Counted from the first letter of the stretch, positions 42,429 to 52,234 are shown. The stretch: 64,000 nt of DNA from Phytopythium helicoides (GCA_024867545.1 JANFNE010000004.1:744001-808000); one strand, 5' to 3'. Notes: a model not told the origin generated them from the letters alone. A program made the numbers and translations.

Positions 42429-42806
42429 ATGGTGACGACGGGGGAAGAATACGTTTTATACGTTCTCGGAGCGGTCGCAGCCATGTCCTTGTTCGGCTTC
42501 GTTTTGCGGCAGTGCTGGATTCTCAAGATCGACCGAGAGCGAGGAGCGCATGAGGCGCGCACAAGGGAGAGACAGTATCGGCGGTGGTATTACAGTCCTC
42601 GCCCCGAATGGATGAGTTGGTTTCGGACTCGGCAAAGAACTCAGAGCTCGCAGCCTCCTGTGGACACGGCTTTTTACATCAATGGAGATCAGCTCGAAGG
42701 AAGCGCCGACATCGAAACCTGTGCGAAAGGGACGAGGAAAAGTGAGTCCAAGATAGAAATCGAGGCGGAGCCAAAGATTGTAAATTCGAGCCCAGCAAAA
42801 GTATGA
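42429..42806 (+). CDS. Small single-pass membrane protein, cluster member 1
   Basis: 125 residues. The N terminus MVTTGEEYVLYVLGAVAAMS leads straight into a TM span (about residues 8-27), then a basic amphipathic stretch (RERGAHEARTRERQYRRWYY) and a polar tail with FYINGDQLEGSADIETC. The TM-basic-Tyr/Asp motif order recurs in the next members (MLQDDYSSRDIERGDC, VYLLQGGCG, FTDTEDCERG). It lacks the Gly/Asp end of members 2-5. The likely topology is N-out with a cytosolic tail. Function unknown. Confidence 0.55.
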   Translation: MVTTGEEYVLYVLGAVAAMSLFGFVLRQCWILKIDRERGAHEARTRERQYRRWYYSPRPEWMSWFRTRQRTQSSQPPVDTAFYINGDQLEGSADIETCAKGTRKSESKIEIEAEPKIVNSSPAKV

Positions 42807-43016
42807 GGCGGATCTTGTGTTGCAGTCGAGGCTCTCATCTTCTACTTGCGCAGAGCTATGAAACGCAACGCGCATCCACCTCTGAACAACTGTCTTCGCT
42901 CAGCACAAAAACAGCGCTCGGACGAGGTTCGAAAACGTACATGAGCACTCTGGGCATCCTGCCTCACTCACCGAGACGACGGACACCACGCAAGCGGCTC
43001 AAGCACGCGGCGATTG

Positions 43017-43406
43017 ATGGGATCTGATCAACCACCCCAGTACATTTACTACATCGCTGTAGTGGTCGTAGTGGTGCTATTGATTGCCCTGCAACGGTTT
43101 TGCTTCAAACGCCGAGACCAGCGAGAAGCACGAGAGCGTGAGGAGCGACAGCGACAGAGGGAGCAGCGTCGTCATGTGAACAACTCGGACTGGGGATTCG
43201 GCTTTCGCCGCGAGAGAGGATCATATCATCCTGAGCTACCAGGATACGACGATGGTGATTGCTACCAAGGTGCAGACGGTTACGGCGGTAGTGGCCATGG
43301 CAGCGGCGGCGGCCATGGTGGCGGGAACACTGTTGGAGATGGAGGTGGTGACGGGGACGGCGACGGAGGTGGAGACGGAGGAGGAGACGGTGGTGGTGGA
43401 GACTAA
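43017..43406 (+). CDS. Small single-pass membrane protein with Gly/Asp tail, member 2
   Basis: 129 residues. The TM span IYYIAVVVVVVLLIALQRF comes directly after the N terminus, then a strongly charged Arg/Glu/Gln helix (about residues 30-55), the motif NNSDWGFGF and a Gly/Asp/His tail ending GGGDGGGDGGGGD. Such a tail has no fold and could bind metal or phase separate. The motif N-x-D-W-G-F is shared with member 4 and, as NNWGF, with member 3. Confidence 0.6.
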   Translation: MGSDQPPQYIYYIAVVVVVVLLIALQRFCFKRRDQREAREREERQRQREQRRHVNNSDWGFGFRRERGSYHPELPGYDDGDCYQGADGYGGSGHGSGGGHGGGNTVGDGGGDGDGDGGGDGGGDGGGGD

Positions 43407-43716
43407 TCGGCAGCGCATTGCAGTGTGCGACGTGAGCTTTATATCCTTGCCGTATCTCCTGCGTGAGCCTCGTGTTTGTTTACTGCTGGACTTGGAGGCC
43501 TGCAGGCTTTGTGTCCGTTGCTGGATTGTAAAATAGTTCGTACAGCAGTAGCCGTGTTGCACGGAATGAGTGCTACGAGTTGGCCAATGCGGGGAAGATT
43601 GGGTACTGATATGCATGTTGCCCTGCTGATTTTCACCTCCTGGACTCCAGGCTGGAGACTCCAGTGGAGTGGGGCTCGTGCATTCTCCGTTTTGCCTCGT
43701 GCGAGTCCGCTGCGCC
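43407..43716. other. Short intergenic stretch
   Basis: 310 bases between members 2 and 3 of the cluster. Nothing recognisable. The minus-strand frame crossing it is antisense to the Gly/Asp tail of member 2. Confidence 0.35.
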
Positions 43717-43954
43717 ATGGTTTCCATGACAACTGCCATCGTTTCCAGCGTCGCATTGTTCGTGATAGCTGTTGTTGATGGGTTGTTGCTGCGAGAGCGG
43801 CAGGAAGGGCAAGCGAAATACCGTTGTCAACAACAACTGGGGCTTCACTGACGTCGAGCTAGGCGAGCACGGCGGGGATGGAGGTCCCAATGGACACGAT
43901 GGCGGACACGGTGACGGAGGCGACGGTGGTGGAGATGGAGGAGGTGGAGACTAA
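43717..43954 (+). pseudogene. Small membrane protein with Gly/Asp tail, member 3 (frame break)
   Basis: The N terminus (MVSMTTAIVSSVALFVIAVV) is a TM span in one frame. After about 43770-43800 the family C terminus appears in the next frame: KRNTVVNNNWGFTDVELGEH followed by repeated GGDGG/GGHGDGG units and the end GGGDGGGGD. A single-base change between them would restore a 79-residue member much shorter than members 2, 4 and 5. It is either a decayed copy or a consensus error. It lies about 0.1 kb before the transposon insertion. Confidence 0.5.
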
Positions 43955-44060
43955 ACGAGTGTCTAATCCATTGAATACAGTACAGTATCAATTTGAGGAG
44001 CCCGACGTGACTGATCGATCGCGTTCCGATGAGCATCACGAGTGCGGTTGGCACGATGCA

Positions 44061-44071
44061 TTTTTTTTTTT
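44061..44071. repeat. Left target-site duplication (T-tract)
   Basis: Eleven T on the plus strand directly abut the left terminus of the MULE. The right terminus is also followed by T (49762-49773). Because both tracts read T on the same strand they are direct repeats, not part of the inverted terminus. MULEs typically duplicate 8-11 bp. Confidence 0.6.
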
Positions 44072-44098
44072 GGGAGTGATTGGAACGCCCGAATGGAC
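44072..44098 (+). repeat. MULE left terminal inverted repeat
   Basis: It begins GGGAGTGATT and contains AACGCCCGAATG at positions 13-24. It matches the reverse complement of 49735-49761 at 21 of 27 positions, with the mismatches in the outer half and near the inner end. The matched core CGCCCGAA is the reverse complement of TTCGGGCG, related to the array core. Confidence 0.7.
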
Positions 44099-44272
44099 TC
44101 GGAGCACTCGATCAGCAATCAGGGAGCTCAAATGCGGGCTAGGTGACGTCCCATCCGGACGATGTATGATGTATACCAGTACAGTGTATACTCGCTTGGA
44201 AGATAACCACTCATTTTCAAAAGAGAGGGGAAGGAAGCAAGCTGCGGGGGTGCTGCAGGACGATCGCCTCAG

Positions 44273-47200
44273 ATGGCTTTGAGGACAAGAACGTCCCAAA
44301 AACGCCGGGATAGGGGGCCTCAAATTGATGCTGCCGGTGAGGAATGCGCGGGAGACGACAATGACGACGATTTCTCCGATGCTTCGAACGATGCACGAAG
44401 TGGAGGATCCAGCAGCCGCTCAAGCGAGTGGACTAACAGCGATGGATCCGGATCGGTTACTGTGACATTGGCCATGCCTGAGCGCCAAAAGTTTTCCTCG
44501 TGGGATGAGTTTCATTCGTATCTGGACAAATACTTTGAGAGCACGTTCCAAGTAAGTCGCTATCGGACACGATTCATCGAGCGAAGTTTAACCGTAATCG
44601 CTTATGCTGTAGGTGTTTCGGGTCCGTACCAAGACAACAGTGGAGAAACGGAACGAGGGAATTCGCGCAAAGAAATCGTCAATGCTCGAAATCCCATCAG
44701 ATTGGGTTGATTACTCGAAGACTCTTGTCTGCACATGCTCAGGGAAATACCAAGGAAGAGGTAATGGCAAGCGTCCGCGCCAAGAGACTCGACTCACGGA
44801 CTGCAAAGCTCGGGTAAGGAGTGTTGTTGTTGCTACCATCACATCCATACACTGTCGGATCCGTTCGGGCACAATCGGATCCGTTCGGGCACAATCGGAT
44901 CCGTTCGGGCACAATCGGATCCGTTCGGGCACAATCGGATCCGTTCGGGCACAATCGGATCCGTTCGGGCACTAAAGATGGTTTGTTTGACTTCATCTAA
45001 CAATCTGTGTGATGCAGATCAGTGCATGCGTGAAAGTTGTGGACAAATCCAAGAGTGTTTTCGCTGTGGTGATCAACAAATGCAATCCTGTTCATAACCA
45101 TCTAGTTAACCGGAGATGGTTTCTCCGCTTTACACCAATACGCAAGGCACTTGACGACGACGTCATTGAATCGGTAGATATGTTGCGCAAGGCTGGTGCA
45201 ACGCACAAGAATATCATGAAGCATATCGTGGAAAATACGGATATCAATCCGACAGTCCAAGAGGTTCGAAATTTGGTACAAAGTATGAAGCTGATGGAGA
45301 AAGGTGATGGGGTGCGTCACAGCGGGGCGCGACTAAAGAAGTGGACGAAAGAGTTTTGTGAGAATCCAGGAAATGTAGGTCGTATTTTCGTCAACAGCAC
45401 GGAATCAAAGGTACGAGCGATTTCTAGATCTCACAAGAAAGGTTTTTACTAACTTGATTTTTGCATTGGCTCTGTATAGAAAGTTGCAACATGCATAACA
45501 CTTCAGACTCAACATATGCGATTGTTGTTTGAGCGGTTCCCTGAAGTGCTAATGATTGATTCTACACATGGAACTAATATTTCCAAGTACAAGGTGTTCT
45601 CATTTATGGCACACGACGTGTTCGGTCATGGACAATTCGTTCAGCATTCTTTACTACAGAATGAGCGTCGGGAAACTCTCTTGCACGCAATCGCAGAATT
45701 CAAACTCAACAATCCGGCTTGGTCACGAGTTCAAAGTATTCTGATTGACAAAGATTTTACTGAGTTGTCAGTACTTAAGTCATCGTTCCCGGAAGCGACC
45801 ATCTTGCTGTGTCAGTTCCACGTTTTGAAGTACTTGCGAGAGGAAGTGGCATCGTCGGAGTACAGATTCAACTCATGGCAGAAGGAGCAGCTGCGAAGTA
45901 CCTTCAATCTACTCGTGTACGCGCAAACTGAGACAGCATATAACAAGCATCGTCGATATCTGCGGCATATCATTTCACTCGGCTACTCGAACAACCGCTT
46001 GGGCGTGGCTTCTGATAATGTGAGTCCTGGTTTTGAATCGGGCATCGATAGCTTTGGTTCGGGCACCCAAGGTGGTTCGGGCGCGAAAGCCAACGATTCG
46101 GGCGTTGGTGAGAATGGTTCGGGTATCGATCCCAGTCGTTCGGGTGCTGGTTTCTGCGGTTTGGGCACGGGTGTCAGTAATTCGGGTGTTGGTGAAGATG
46201 GCTCTAGGACAGACGACGGCTTGGGTTCTCGCATGGCTGCAGGAGCAGGTTCGCAAGGTGTTCATCCGTTTGAGTTGTACTTTACCAAGAATTGGGATGC
46301 CTGCAAGGAGCTATGGTGCGCTTACAAAAGGCAAAATACTGTTACGCTCGGAAACAACACAAACAATCGTCTCGAATCATCATGGAAGCAGCTGAAAGAA
46401 TGGGTAGATGCGTTCATGGAATTGGACGAATGCGTGGCTTCCATCATGTACTATCAAAGCCGCCAAGAAAGAAGATTTTATGAGGAAGTGCATAAGATGA
46501 CGTCTGTACAACATGCTCATTACGATCGGGAAATGTTGCTTGTAGCCAACATGGTCAGCCAACACGCATGCGAATTGATTTTCGAACAGTACGTCTTTGC
46601 AACCACGCGCGCCAACTATCGGTTCTATTTACCGTACCCAGATGTGTATTACATACATAGTACATCGAGATGTGACGACGCGCTAGACGAGCCCCGTGTC
46701 GAGTACACTGTTAGCAAGGCTACATGGACATGTTCATGTTTGTTCATGGCTACACGGTTGCTTCCGTGCAGGCACGTGTTCTATATTCGGAAACATATCC
46801 ATATGGAAGCAGTGATACCAACTCAGAAGATCCACGAGAGATGGCTGCTGACTTCAATTCGATCAACCATCACCATGCCAGAACTACCTCGAGCAAATTT
46901 TGCTGTTGTTCCCGTAGCTGAGGAATCAAATAGTGCTTGGGACTCCAACCGCAAGTTTAGAGAGGCTAATCTCGTCGCTAGCTCGATCAGCGACACAATG
47001 GCTGGCTTAGGAATGAAGGACTACAAGCTTGCGATGAAGGCTCTCCAATCTGTGGCTGACATCATGAAACACAAAGAATTTGATCGGCTGCTTCAATATG
47101 TGGGTGACTCCTCTTCAAAAAATCACGGAAATGAGCCGACAATTGCTTTTCCTCATCGCGAACTCAGAAATACCAGCGCTAGAAGTACCAATAATTCGGA

Positions 47201-48837
47201 CACTTCAATCAATGATGGCCCTTTTGGTGATTCACAACAGCAGTCGGAATATGAGGACCGACGAGTGAGGTCAAGCTCAGCTAACGAAGAAATTGATGGA
47301 GGGTTTGACTTTGGGCAGGAAGAAAACGATTGGGCACGTACAACGAGAGATCCACTAAGCTTGCTAGCCAGCTTTGATCAACAATTCACTCCTGATCTAA
47401 GCGAAGATACACAAATCGAACTCGGTCAAGTGGAACCCGAACCAAGAGCCGAGAGCCCGAACGAGCCCGAACCAAGAGCCGAGAGCCCGAACGAGCCCGA
47501 ACCTAGAGCCGAGAGCCCGAACGAGCCCGAACCAAGAGCCGAGAGCCCATTCAATCAGCAGTCTGGTAAGACTACGTTGGAAACACAAGACTCTAGTACG
47601 CCCGTTGCACCCGTGGTTAATGATGATATCTTTGAGATTGCGAGTCCGGTTCGCTCTCGAGGACGACCGAAGACAAAACCAAAAACAAAAAAGAAGCGGT
47701 TCAACATGACGATTCAGATGACAGAGATTGACTCAACCTTGTTTGACATGGGGATAAGCCTCACCACCATTAGTGATCATCTGTCCACCACACCCACTTA
47801 TTCGACATCTGCTGAGCTATTTCGACGGTTTCAGTTGTACGTGTTTAATCCTAATCCGAAGCCCCCCGTTGCTCGCGAGATATCTAAGCTTTCGAGCGGA
47901 ACCAATATTGCCACTCCTGACCAGCTAACTCGAGTTCTACCAAAAAAAATACTAACTTCCTGTAACCAAAAAGTCACCAAGCTACAAAGTAAGTCACCAG
48001 GACTTCCTGAGCGGGATATTGCAGTCGAGATTTTAGGGGTTGGTGTGTTCGACACTAATACTCTGGCAATCATGACGAGGTGGCATCGGGCCATTGGAAT
48101 CTTTTCCGCAATCGACAAAGCGACGATTTGGATTAGCAAATTCGTGTTTGACGGAGCGATCGGCGAGATGTATTATCGCGTCGATGAAGATCCAAATCTT
48201 GTACAGAAGCTCCGTGACACTATGATTCAGTCAGAAAAGGTACATAAAGCTGGACTGACATTATTTAAATAGCCTCCTTTGACTAACACATCTTGTACAG
48301 ATTGAGGCTCTAGATCTCGCGGCTAATGGGTCTCTTAGTGATGCTACGCTGTGCATTCTGATGAAAAAAATGTTTGAACCAAGACCTGATATTGTGACCA
48401 TCGATCCCGGTTACATCGGGATTGTTGCTGATGATCGCGTTTCTCCAAACATTGACAAGATCTATTTCAAGAACGTTTTTTTTGGAGTTTCGGACGAGCG
48501 TGTTCTTATTCCCGTCAACTGTAACGGGAATCACTGGTGTGCAATTTTAATTGATCTTCCAAACGAGTGCATCTACGCGTACGACCCTATGGCATCTCGC
48601 TACTTGCAAACTGTTCGAGCTGTCGCTCAGAATTTAATCTATCTGTTGCCACGACCGAAGCAGCGATACAAGTATCAGCAATACACAACTCGGATGGGCA
48701 TTCAAACTGATAACTACAACTGCGGGATCTACATACTGTTGGCGTTTGAGGCATTTTCTGGGGCCCCCGATGTCGGGCCTGTTAACTCTCGATTGTTACA
48801 GATTCTACGCTATCGGTATCTTCGGATGGTTTTTTGA
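44273..48837 (+). CDS. MULE transposase fused to Ulp1-type protease
   Basis: Exons 44273-44551, 44613-44813, 45018-45410, 45480-48239 and 48301-48837, all GT-AG and all phase 0, encode 1389 residues. In order: an acidic Ser-rich N terminus; a FAR1-like DNA-binding region with FSSWDEFHSYLDKYFESTFQ and a Cys/His zinc motif (CTCSGK, DCKA, NKCNPVHNH); the MULE DDE core with Asp in LMIDSTHGTN (about 318), Asp in ILIDKDFTEL (about 381-383), a CQFH motif and Glu in NNRLESSWKQL (about 590); a SWIM zinc finger (CSCLFMATRLLPCRH); an acidic linker with EPEPRAESPN repeats; and a C48 protease domain with His in NGNHWCAILIDL, Asp in YAYDPM and Cys in NYNCGIYI. The protease triad is complete. Two in-frame repeat insertions are described separately. 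Confidence 0.85.
44861..44972 (+). repeat. 20 bp tandem array inside intron 2 of the transposase gene
   Basis: Five perfect units of CCGTTCGGGCACAATCGGAT plus a partial sixth. The array lies within the 204 nt intron 44814-45017. The 10 bp core CGTTCGGGCA recurs in opposite orientation in the array at 49001-49330. Confidence 0.9.
46036..46205 (+). repeat. In-frame TTCGGG repeat block in the transposase
   Basis: About nine degenerate TTCGGG(C/T) units at roughly 15-30 nt spacing code a Gly/Ser-rich insert (GIDSFGSGTQGGSG, ENGSGIDPSRSGAG). One unit reads TCGGGCATCGATAG, which is the reverse complement of the right-hand array unit over 14 bases. The insert sits between the second Asp and the Glu of the DDE core. 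A GTGAGT at 46020 looks like a donor, but no acceptor keeps the frame. Confidence 0.7.
47431..47550 (+). repeat. 30 bp in-frame repeat coding EPEPRAESPN
   Basis: About four units of a 30 nt repeat containing GCCCGAAC, each encoding EPEPRAESPN. It lies in the linker between the SWIM finger and the Ulp1 domain. The GCCCGAAC orientation is that of the right-hand array. Confidence 0.85.
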
Positions 48838-49000
48838 CTGCAGCACTGAACTCGTCGTTCACGGAGTTTAAATGGAATGCACCACTTTTCATCTTCCCCT
48901 TGTCCCTTCGCAAACTGTTCATATACGCAACTCTGTTATCATCGAGCCTCTGTCGTTCGTGCCTGAGATAGTTCCACTCGTATCCAACTCACTTCGAGTC

Positions 49001-49330
49001 TTGCCCGAACGACACTATCGATGCCCGAACGACACTATCGATGCCCGAACGACACTATCGATGCCCGAACGACACTATCGATGCCCGAACGACACTATCG
49101 ATGCCCGAACGACACTATCGATGCCCGAACGACACTATCGATGCCCGAACGACATGATCGATGCCCGAACGACACGATCGATGCCCGAACGACACGATCG
49201 ATGCCCGAACGACACGACCGATGCCCGAACGACACGATCGATGCCCGAACGACACGATCGATGCCCGAACGACACGACCGATGCCCGAACGACACGATCG
49301 ATGCCCGAACGACACGATCGATGCCCGAAC
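49001..49330 (+). repeat. 20 bp tandem array downstream of the transposase gene
   Basis: Sixteen units plus a partial one of the type ATGCCCGAACGACACTATCG. The first units end CACTATCG and later ones CACGATCG or CACGACCG, with one CATGATCG. The reverse complement contains the core CGTTCGGGCA. A frame is open through it (48872-49417) only because 20 bp units without stops repeat; I do not regard it as a protein. 48838-49000 has no other feature. Confidence 0.9.
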
Positions 49331-49734
49331 TACTGCAAGCAACACCCAAACAAGTACCATTTGTACCCAAACAGTCTCGCTATGCCTGAACCGCTGCCAC
49401 CTACCACTGAACATTAATCCTATCGCCACTAGTTACTGTATGTTATAGTACCGGTGTAGATGCTACCGGTTGTTTGGACGCATATATATCTAGCTGCTCG
49501 TGAATGCTTCTACCGCAAGTTGGCGACTGGCTTAACTGGTGGTGGAGACTGAGAGAGCATCACTCACGTCGAGCAATCACCCATCAGTGGGCCATCACCC
49601 ATCCCTATTGTTATCCGGGTATACAGTGCCACATGGTATACCTTTGACCACAATCTCTTGATGACAAATATCTCGTTCGGGCGTGGTCGGATCCGTTCGG
49701 GTGTGTTCATGCACGTGTACCATGTCACATATTT

Positions 49735-49761
49735 GTTCATTCGGGCGTTGTAATGAGTGCC
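49735..49761 (-). repeat. MULE right terminal inverted repeat
   Basis: Read on the minus strand it begins GGCACTCATT and contains AACGCCCGAATG, matching the left terminus at 21 of 27 bases. It is followed outside by a T-tract. Confidence 0.7.
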
Positions 49762-49773
49762 TTTTTTTTTTTT
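49762..49773. repeat. Right target-site duplication (T-tract)
   Basis: Twelve T on the plus strand directly after the right terminus, matching the T-tract at the left end in the same orientation. The exact duplication length cannot be fixed in a homopolymer. Confidence 0.6.
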
Positions 49774-49978
49774 CTTGGAGGCAAGAAAGCTTCACGGTGA
49801 TGACCAGCATTCACGAAAGTTGTAAAGATTTGCTCAGCACATGTACCCACAAACTGTAGCCATTGCGACGTCAACTGATATGTGTGAGCTGGAAGGTACG
49901 ATAGATTGTCGAGGAGCGCGAAGTCCTCGCTCGCACAACACAATTTACCCCGACGACGACACTCCTGCCTCCTCGGCC

Positions 49979-50371
49979 ATGGAGACATACCTCTACTATT
50001 ACTTTGGAGCACTTGCGCTTATTGTTTTATTCGGGGTCTCTTACACCCCGCTGAAGAAGTGCTTGGGCAAGAAGACGAAAAACATCGTCAGCAACAGCAG
50101 CAGCAGCAACTACAACTACAGCAGCAACACCCAGCGCAGAGAAAACGTGACCAACACCGACTGGGGATTCGCTACTCAAACCAACGCATACATGCTCCAG
50201 GACGATTACTCCAGCAGAGATATAGAACGCGGCGACTGCAGCGGCGGGCACACTCACGGAGGTTGGAGCGGCGGGGGTGGAGGTTGGGGTGACAGCGGTG
50301 GAGGTGGAGACTGCGGTGGTGGGGGAGACGGTGGAGGGGGAGACAGTGGCGGTGGCGGTGGTGGTGACTGA
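49979..50371 (+). CDS. Small single-pass membrane protein with Gly/Asp tail, member 4
   Basis: 130 residues. METYLYYYFGALALIVLFGV gives an N-terminal TM span, followed by a Lys/Ser/Asn linker (VSNSSSSNYNYSSNTQ), the motif ENVTNTDWGF, then AYMLQDDYSSRDIERGDCSG and a Gly-rich tail of GGGD units ending GGGGGGD. It is the first member after the transposon and closest to members 2 and 5. An upstream in-frame ATG at 49841 would add 46 residues without family similarity. Confidence 0.6.
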   Translation: METYLYYYFGALALIVLFGVSYTPLKKCLGKKTKNIVSNSSSSNYNYSSNTQRRENVTNTDWGFATQTNAYMLQDDYSSRDIERGDCSGGHTHGGWSGGGGGWGDSGGGGDCGGGGDGGGGDSGGGGGGD

Positions 50372-51150
50372 TAATTATGAACAAAAATCGAGCCTCAAAC
50401 TTGGTAGCCTAATATCTGGTCGTGATTCTGTTTCACCAAAAGAACCAAAGTTTACTTGGGCCAGTAGCGCCAGCAGGAAGCCTACCGCTACTGCCAATGC
50501 AGCAGCTGCAAAGTCCCCTCCGGCAGATTTTCGAGACGAAACTGGCGCCTCTTGTGCTGTACGTGTGGTCACTGGAAAGCTCCAGACAACTGCTTGCGCT
50601 GCACTCTATGATCTTAAGTTGCGACCATCCCGCACATGGAGAGCTTCCAGGACGAAGGCAGCGTGCTCTCACGGTTTTCTATCTTGCAAGAAGACTGCGT
50701 AAGTGGAGCACAGCGCGCAGGGCGTCGACCGCTGCGCGCTCTCTCGAACTTGTGCGCGTCGTGAAGCCACGCGTGACTACCTTGACTTGGATTCGTCCAG
50801 CGCAGCGCCTAACACCCTTCGTGGCCGATCATCCCTGCTGCTAGCTAGAGCTCGCGGCGCGACTCCAACGCAACCGAGAAGTCCAGCAGCGCCATATAAC
50901 CGTAGTCTCCGTCGAGTCACCTGACAATCTTTACGAAGCTCGATTCCTTGCGGGGTTCTTGGCACTCCGTGCTAACGAGCAGCAAGCGCACCATGTCATC
51001 CTGAGTCGGGTTTGTGTGATAATCCGCATCAGTTGATTTTTCACAGTTGATTTTTCTGTATTTTTTCTAGCTGATGGCTACGCTACATGATGGGGGCAAC
51101 CACGTTCGCCATACAATCGAATCTTGCTCATCGACCGCCCTCGTTAAGTC
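50372..51150. other. Intergenic with a weak minus-strand candidate
   Basis: 779 bases between members 4 and 5. On the minus strand 50375-50572 encodes 65 residues with one clean hydrophobic helix (FAAAALAVAVGFLLALLAQV) flanked by polar sequence. It could be the last exon of a small membrane protein, but no upstream exon with a matching phase was found. Plus-strand frames look random. Confidence 0.3.
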
Positions 51151-51612
51151 ATGACGGACTCTTTCCTCTACATCTTCCTTGACGTCTTCATAGTCGTCGT
51201 GGGGGTCGTCTTCTGGATATATCCGAGCGTTGTGCGAGCAACCGCAACTATAGCAGCGGCGGAATACGAAAGTAGAGCGGCAGGAAACACAGGCGCAGCA
51301 GCGGCGGCGGGAAACAGAAGAACAGCAGGGGCGGGATCCAAGCATCGTAATGTCAAGAAGAAGCAGCCCAGCAGCGGCGAGAATCGGCAAAGAAATGTCG
51401 TGGCTAACACCGACAGGGACTATGCGCCTCAACAGTTCAACGTATACCTTCTCCAGGGTGGTTGTGGAAGACACAGCGGGTATAGTGGGCATAGCGGCCA
51501 TGGTGGAGACAGCGGACACGGAGGAAGCCACGGTGGGCATGACAGCAGTGGTAACTGCAGTGGTGGTGGCGATGGCGGTGGCGGTGGCGGCGGCGGTGGT
51601 GGGGACTTTTGA
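51151..51612 (+). CDS. Small single-pass membrane protein with Gly tail, member 5
   Basis: 153 residues. MTDSFLYIFLDVFIVVVGVV gives the N-terminal TM span. An Ala/Gly/Arg-rich and then basic linker (HRNVKKKQPSSGENRQRN) and the degenerate motif VVANTDRDYAPQQ follow, then VYLLQGGCG, a His/Ser/Gly segment (GYSGHSGHGGDSGHGG) and a poly-Gly end GGGGGGGGDF. The motif has lost W-G-F. The longest of the Gly-tailed members. Confidence 0.6.
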   Translation: MTDSFLYIFLDVFIVVVGVVFWIYPSVVRATATIAAAEYESRAAGNTGAAAAAGNRRTAGAGSKHRNVKKKQPSSGENRQRNVVANTDRDYAPQQFNVYLLQGGCGRHSGYSGHSGHGGDSGHGGSHGGHDSSGNCSGGGDGGGGGGGGGGDF

Positions 51613-51758
51613 GCACCGTCAATTCGCTAAGCTACTTTTGGCTGCAGTGATCAAGCTTACAAATGCCTGCTGAACCATGCACTTCGCAGTGTTGATTCCC
51701 CCATAAATACACAAGAGTTCTGTCGGAGTTGGCTCCATTTAGACTTCAGCCAAGAGCC

Positions 51759-52004
51759 ATGCAGACGCAGCAGTACGCGTATATTGGCGTGTGCATCACC
51801 ATCGCAGCTCTGTGTGCCGTGTATGGCTGCGTGGCGCACAAGTGTCGCCAGTGGAGAGAAGAGAAGGACCAAGCTGCGGGTGTGAAGTTGGCGAGCGGCC
51901 CCGACGACACCTTGGAGTGCCTGTTCACTGATACGGAAGACTGCGAGCGCGGACTGGTGCATCTCAGTCGTCACCACGAAACGAGCAGCACCTTGGAGTC
52001 ATGA
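51759..52004 (+). CDS. Small single-pass membrane protein, member 6
   Basis: 81 residues. MQTQQYAYIGVCITIAALCA carries the TM span (about residues 8-26), then a basic turn (HKCRQWREEK) and an acidic end with LFTDTEDCERGLVHLSRHH. It has no Gly tail. DTEDCERG parallels RDIERGDC of member 4 and ADIETC of member 1, which supports common origin. Confidence 0.5.
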   Translation: MQTQQYAYIGVCITIAALCAVYGCVAHKCRQWREEKDQAAGVKLASGPDDTLECLFTDTEDCERGLVHLSRHHETSSTLES

Positions 52005-52234
52005 GTACCGCTCGGTGCTTTTACGGAATGAAGTGAGCGTCGCTTCGTTCGTCGATAAAGAGGAATGGAAAACACGAATGAGATTGTAATGCGCTGTTCG
52101 CATCGCTCGTTGTCGTCCTTCAACGTGCGCCAGAGTGACGAAACCTCGCTTGGAGCCGCTCGTGTGATCGCTAAGCGTTCTTTGCATCTTATGGAAGCAA
52201 TGCTGGACTTGTCGGCACCTGAAAGAGTCAGAAC

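Larger units (their letters stand above)
44072..49761 (+). mobile_element. Mutator-like element (MULE) with transposase-Ulp1 gene, apparently intact
   Basis: The 5690 bp element is bounded by imperfect 27 bp terminal inverted repeats and T-tracts as target duplication. It contains one five-exon gene (44273-48837) and two 20-bp-period arrays with a common 10 bp core, placed near the two ends in opposite orientation. No internal frame break is visible, so it may be autonomous and recent. The Ulp1-fused architecture is like plant Kaonashi-type MULEs and is known in principle from other eukaryotes. The subterminal part 49331-49734 also holds single copies of the core (49673-49682 and 49694-49702) and no gene. 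Confidence 0.8.

Noticed and set aside
46020..46248. Retained intron with GTGAGT donor in the transposase
   Set aside because: No AG acceptor in the region restores phase 0, while the reading frame through it is clean; left as coding, to be checked by RNA.
49001..49330. CRISPR-like repeat array
   Set aside because: Repeat units are contiguous with no unique spacers, and the genome is eukaryotic; the array belongs to a MULE.
48872..49417. Plus-strand protein made of the right-hand array (MPERHYRCPNDTIDART units)
   Set aside because: 20 bp units lacking stops give an open frame in all three phases; no gene context or conserved ends.
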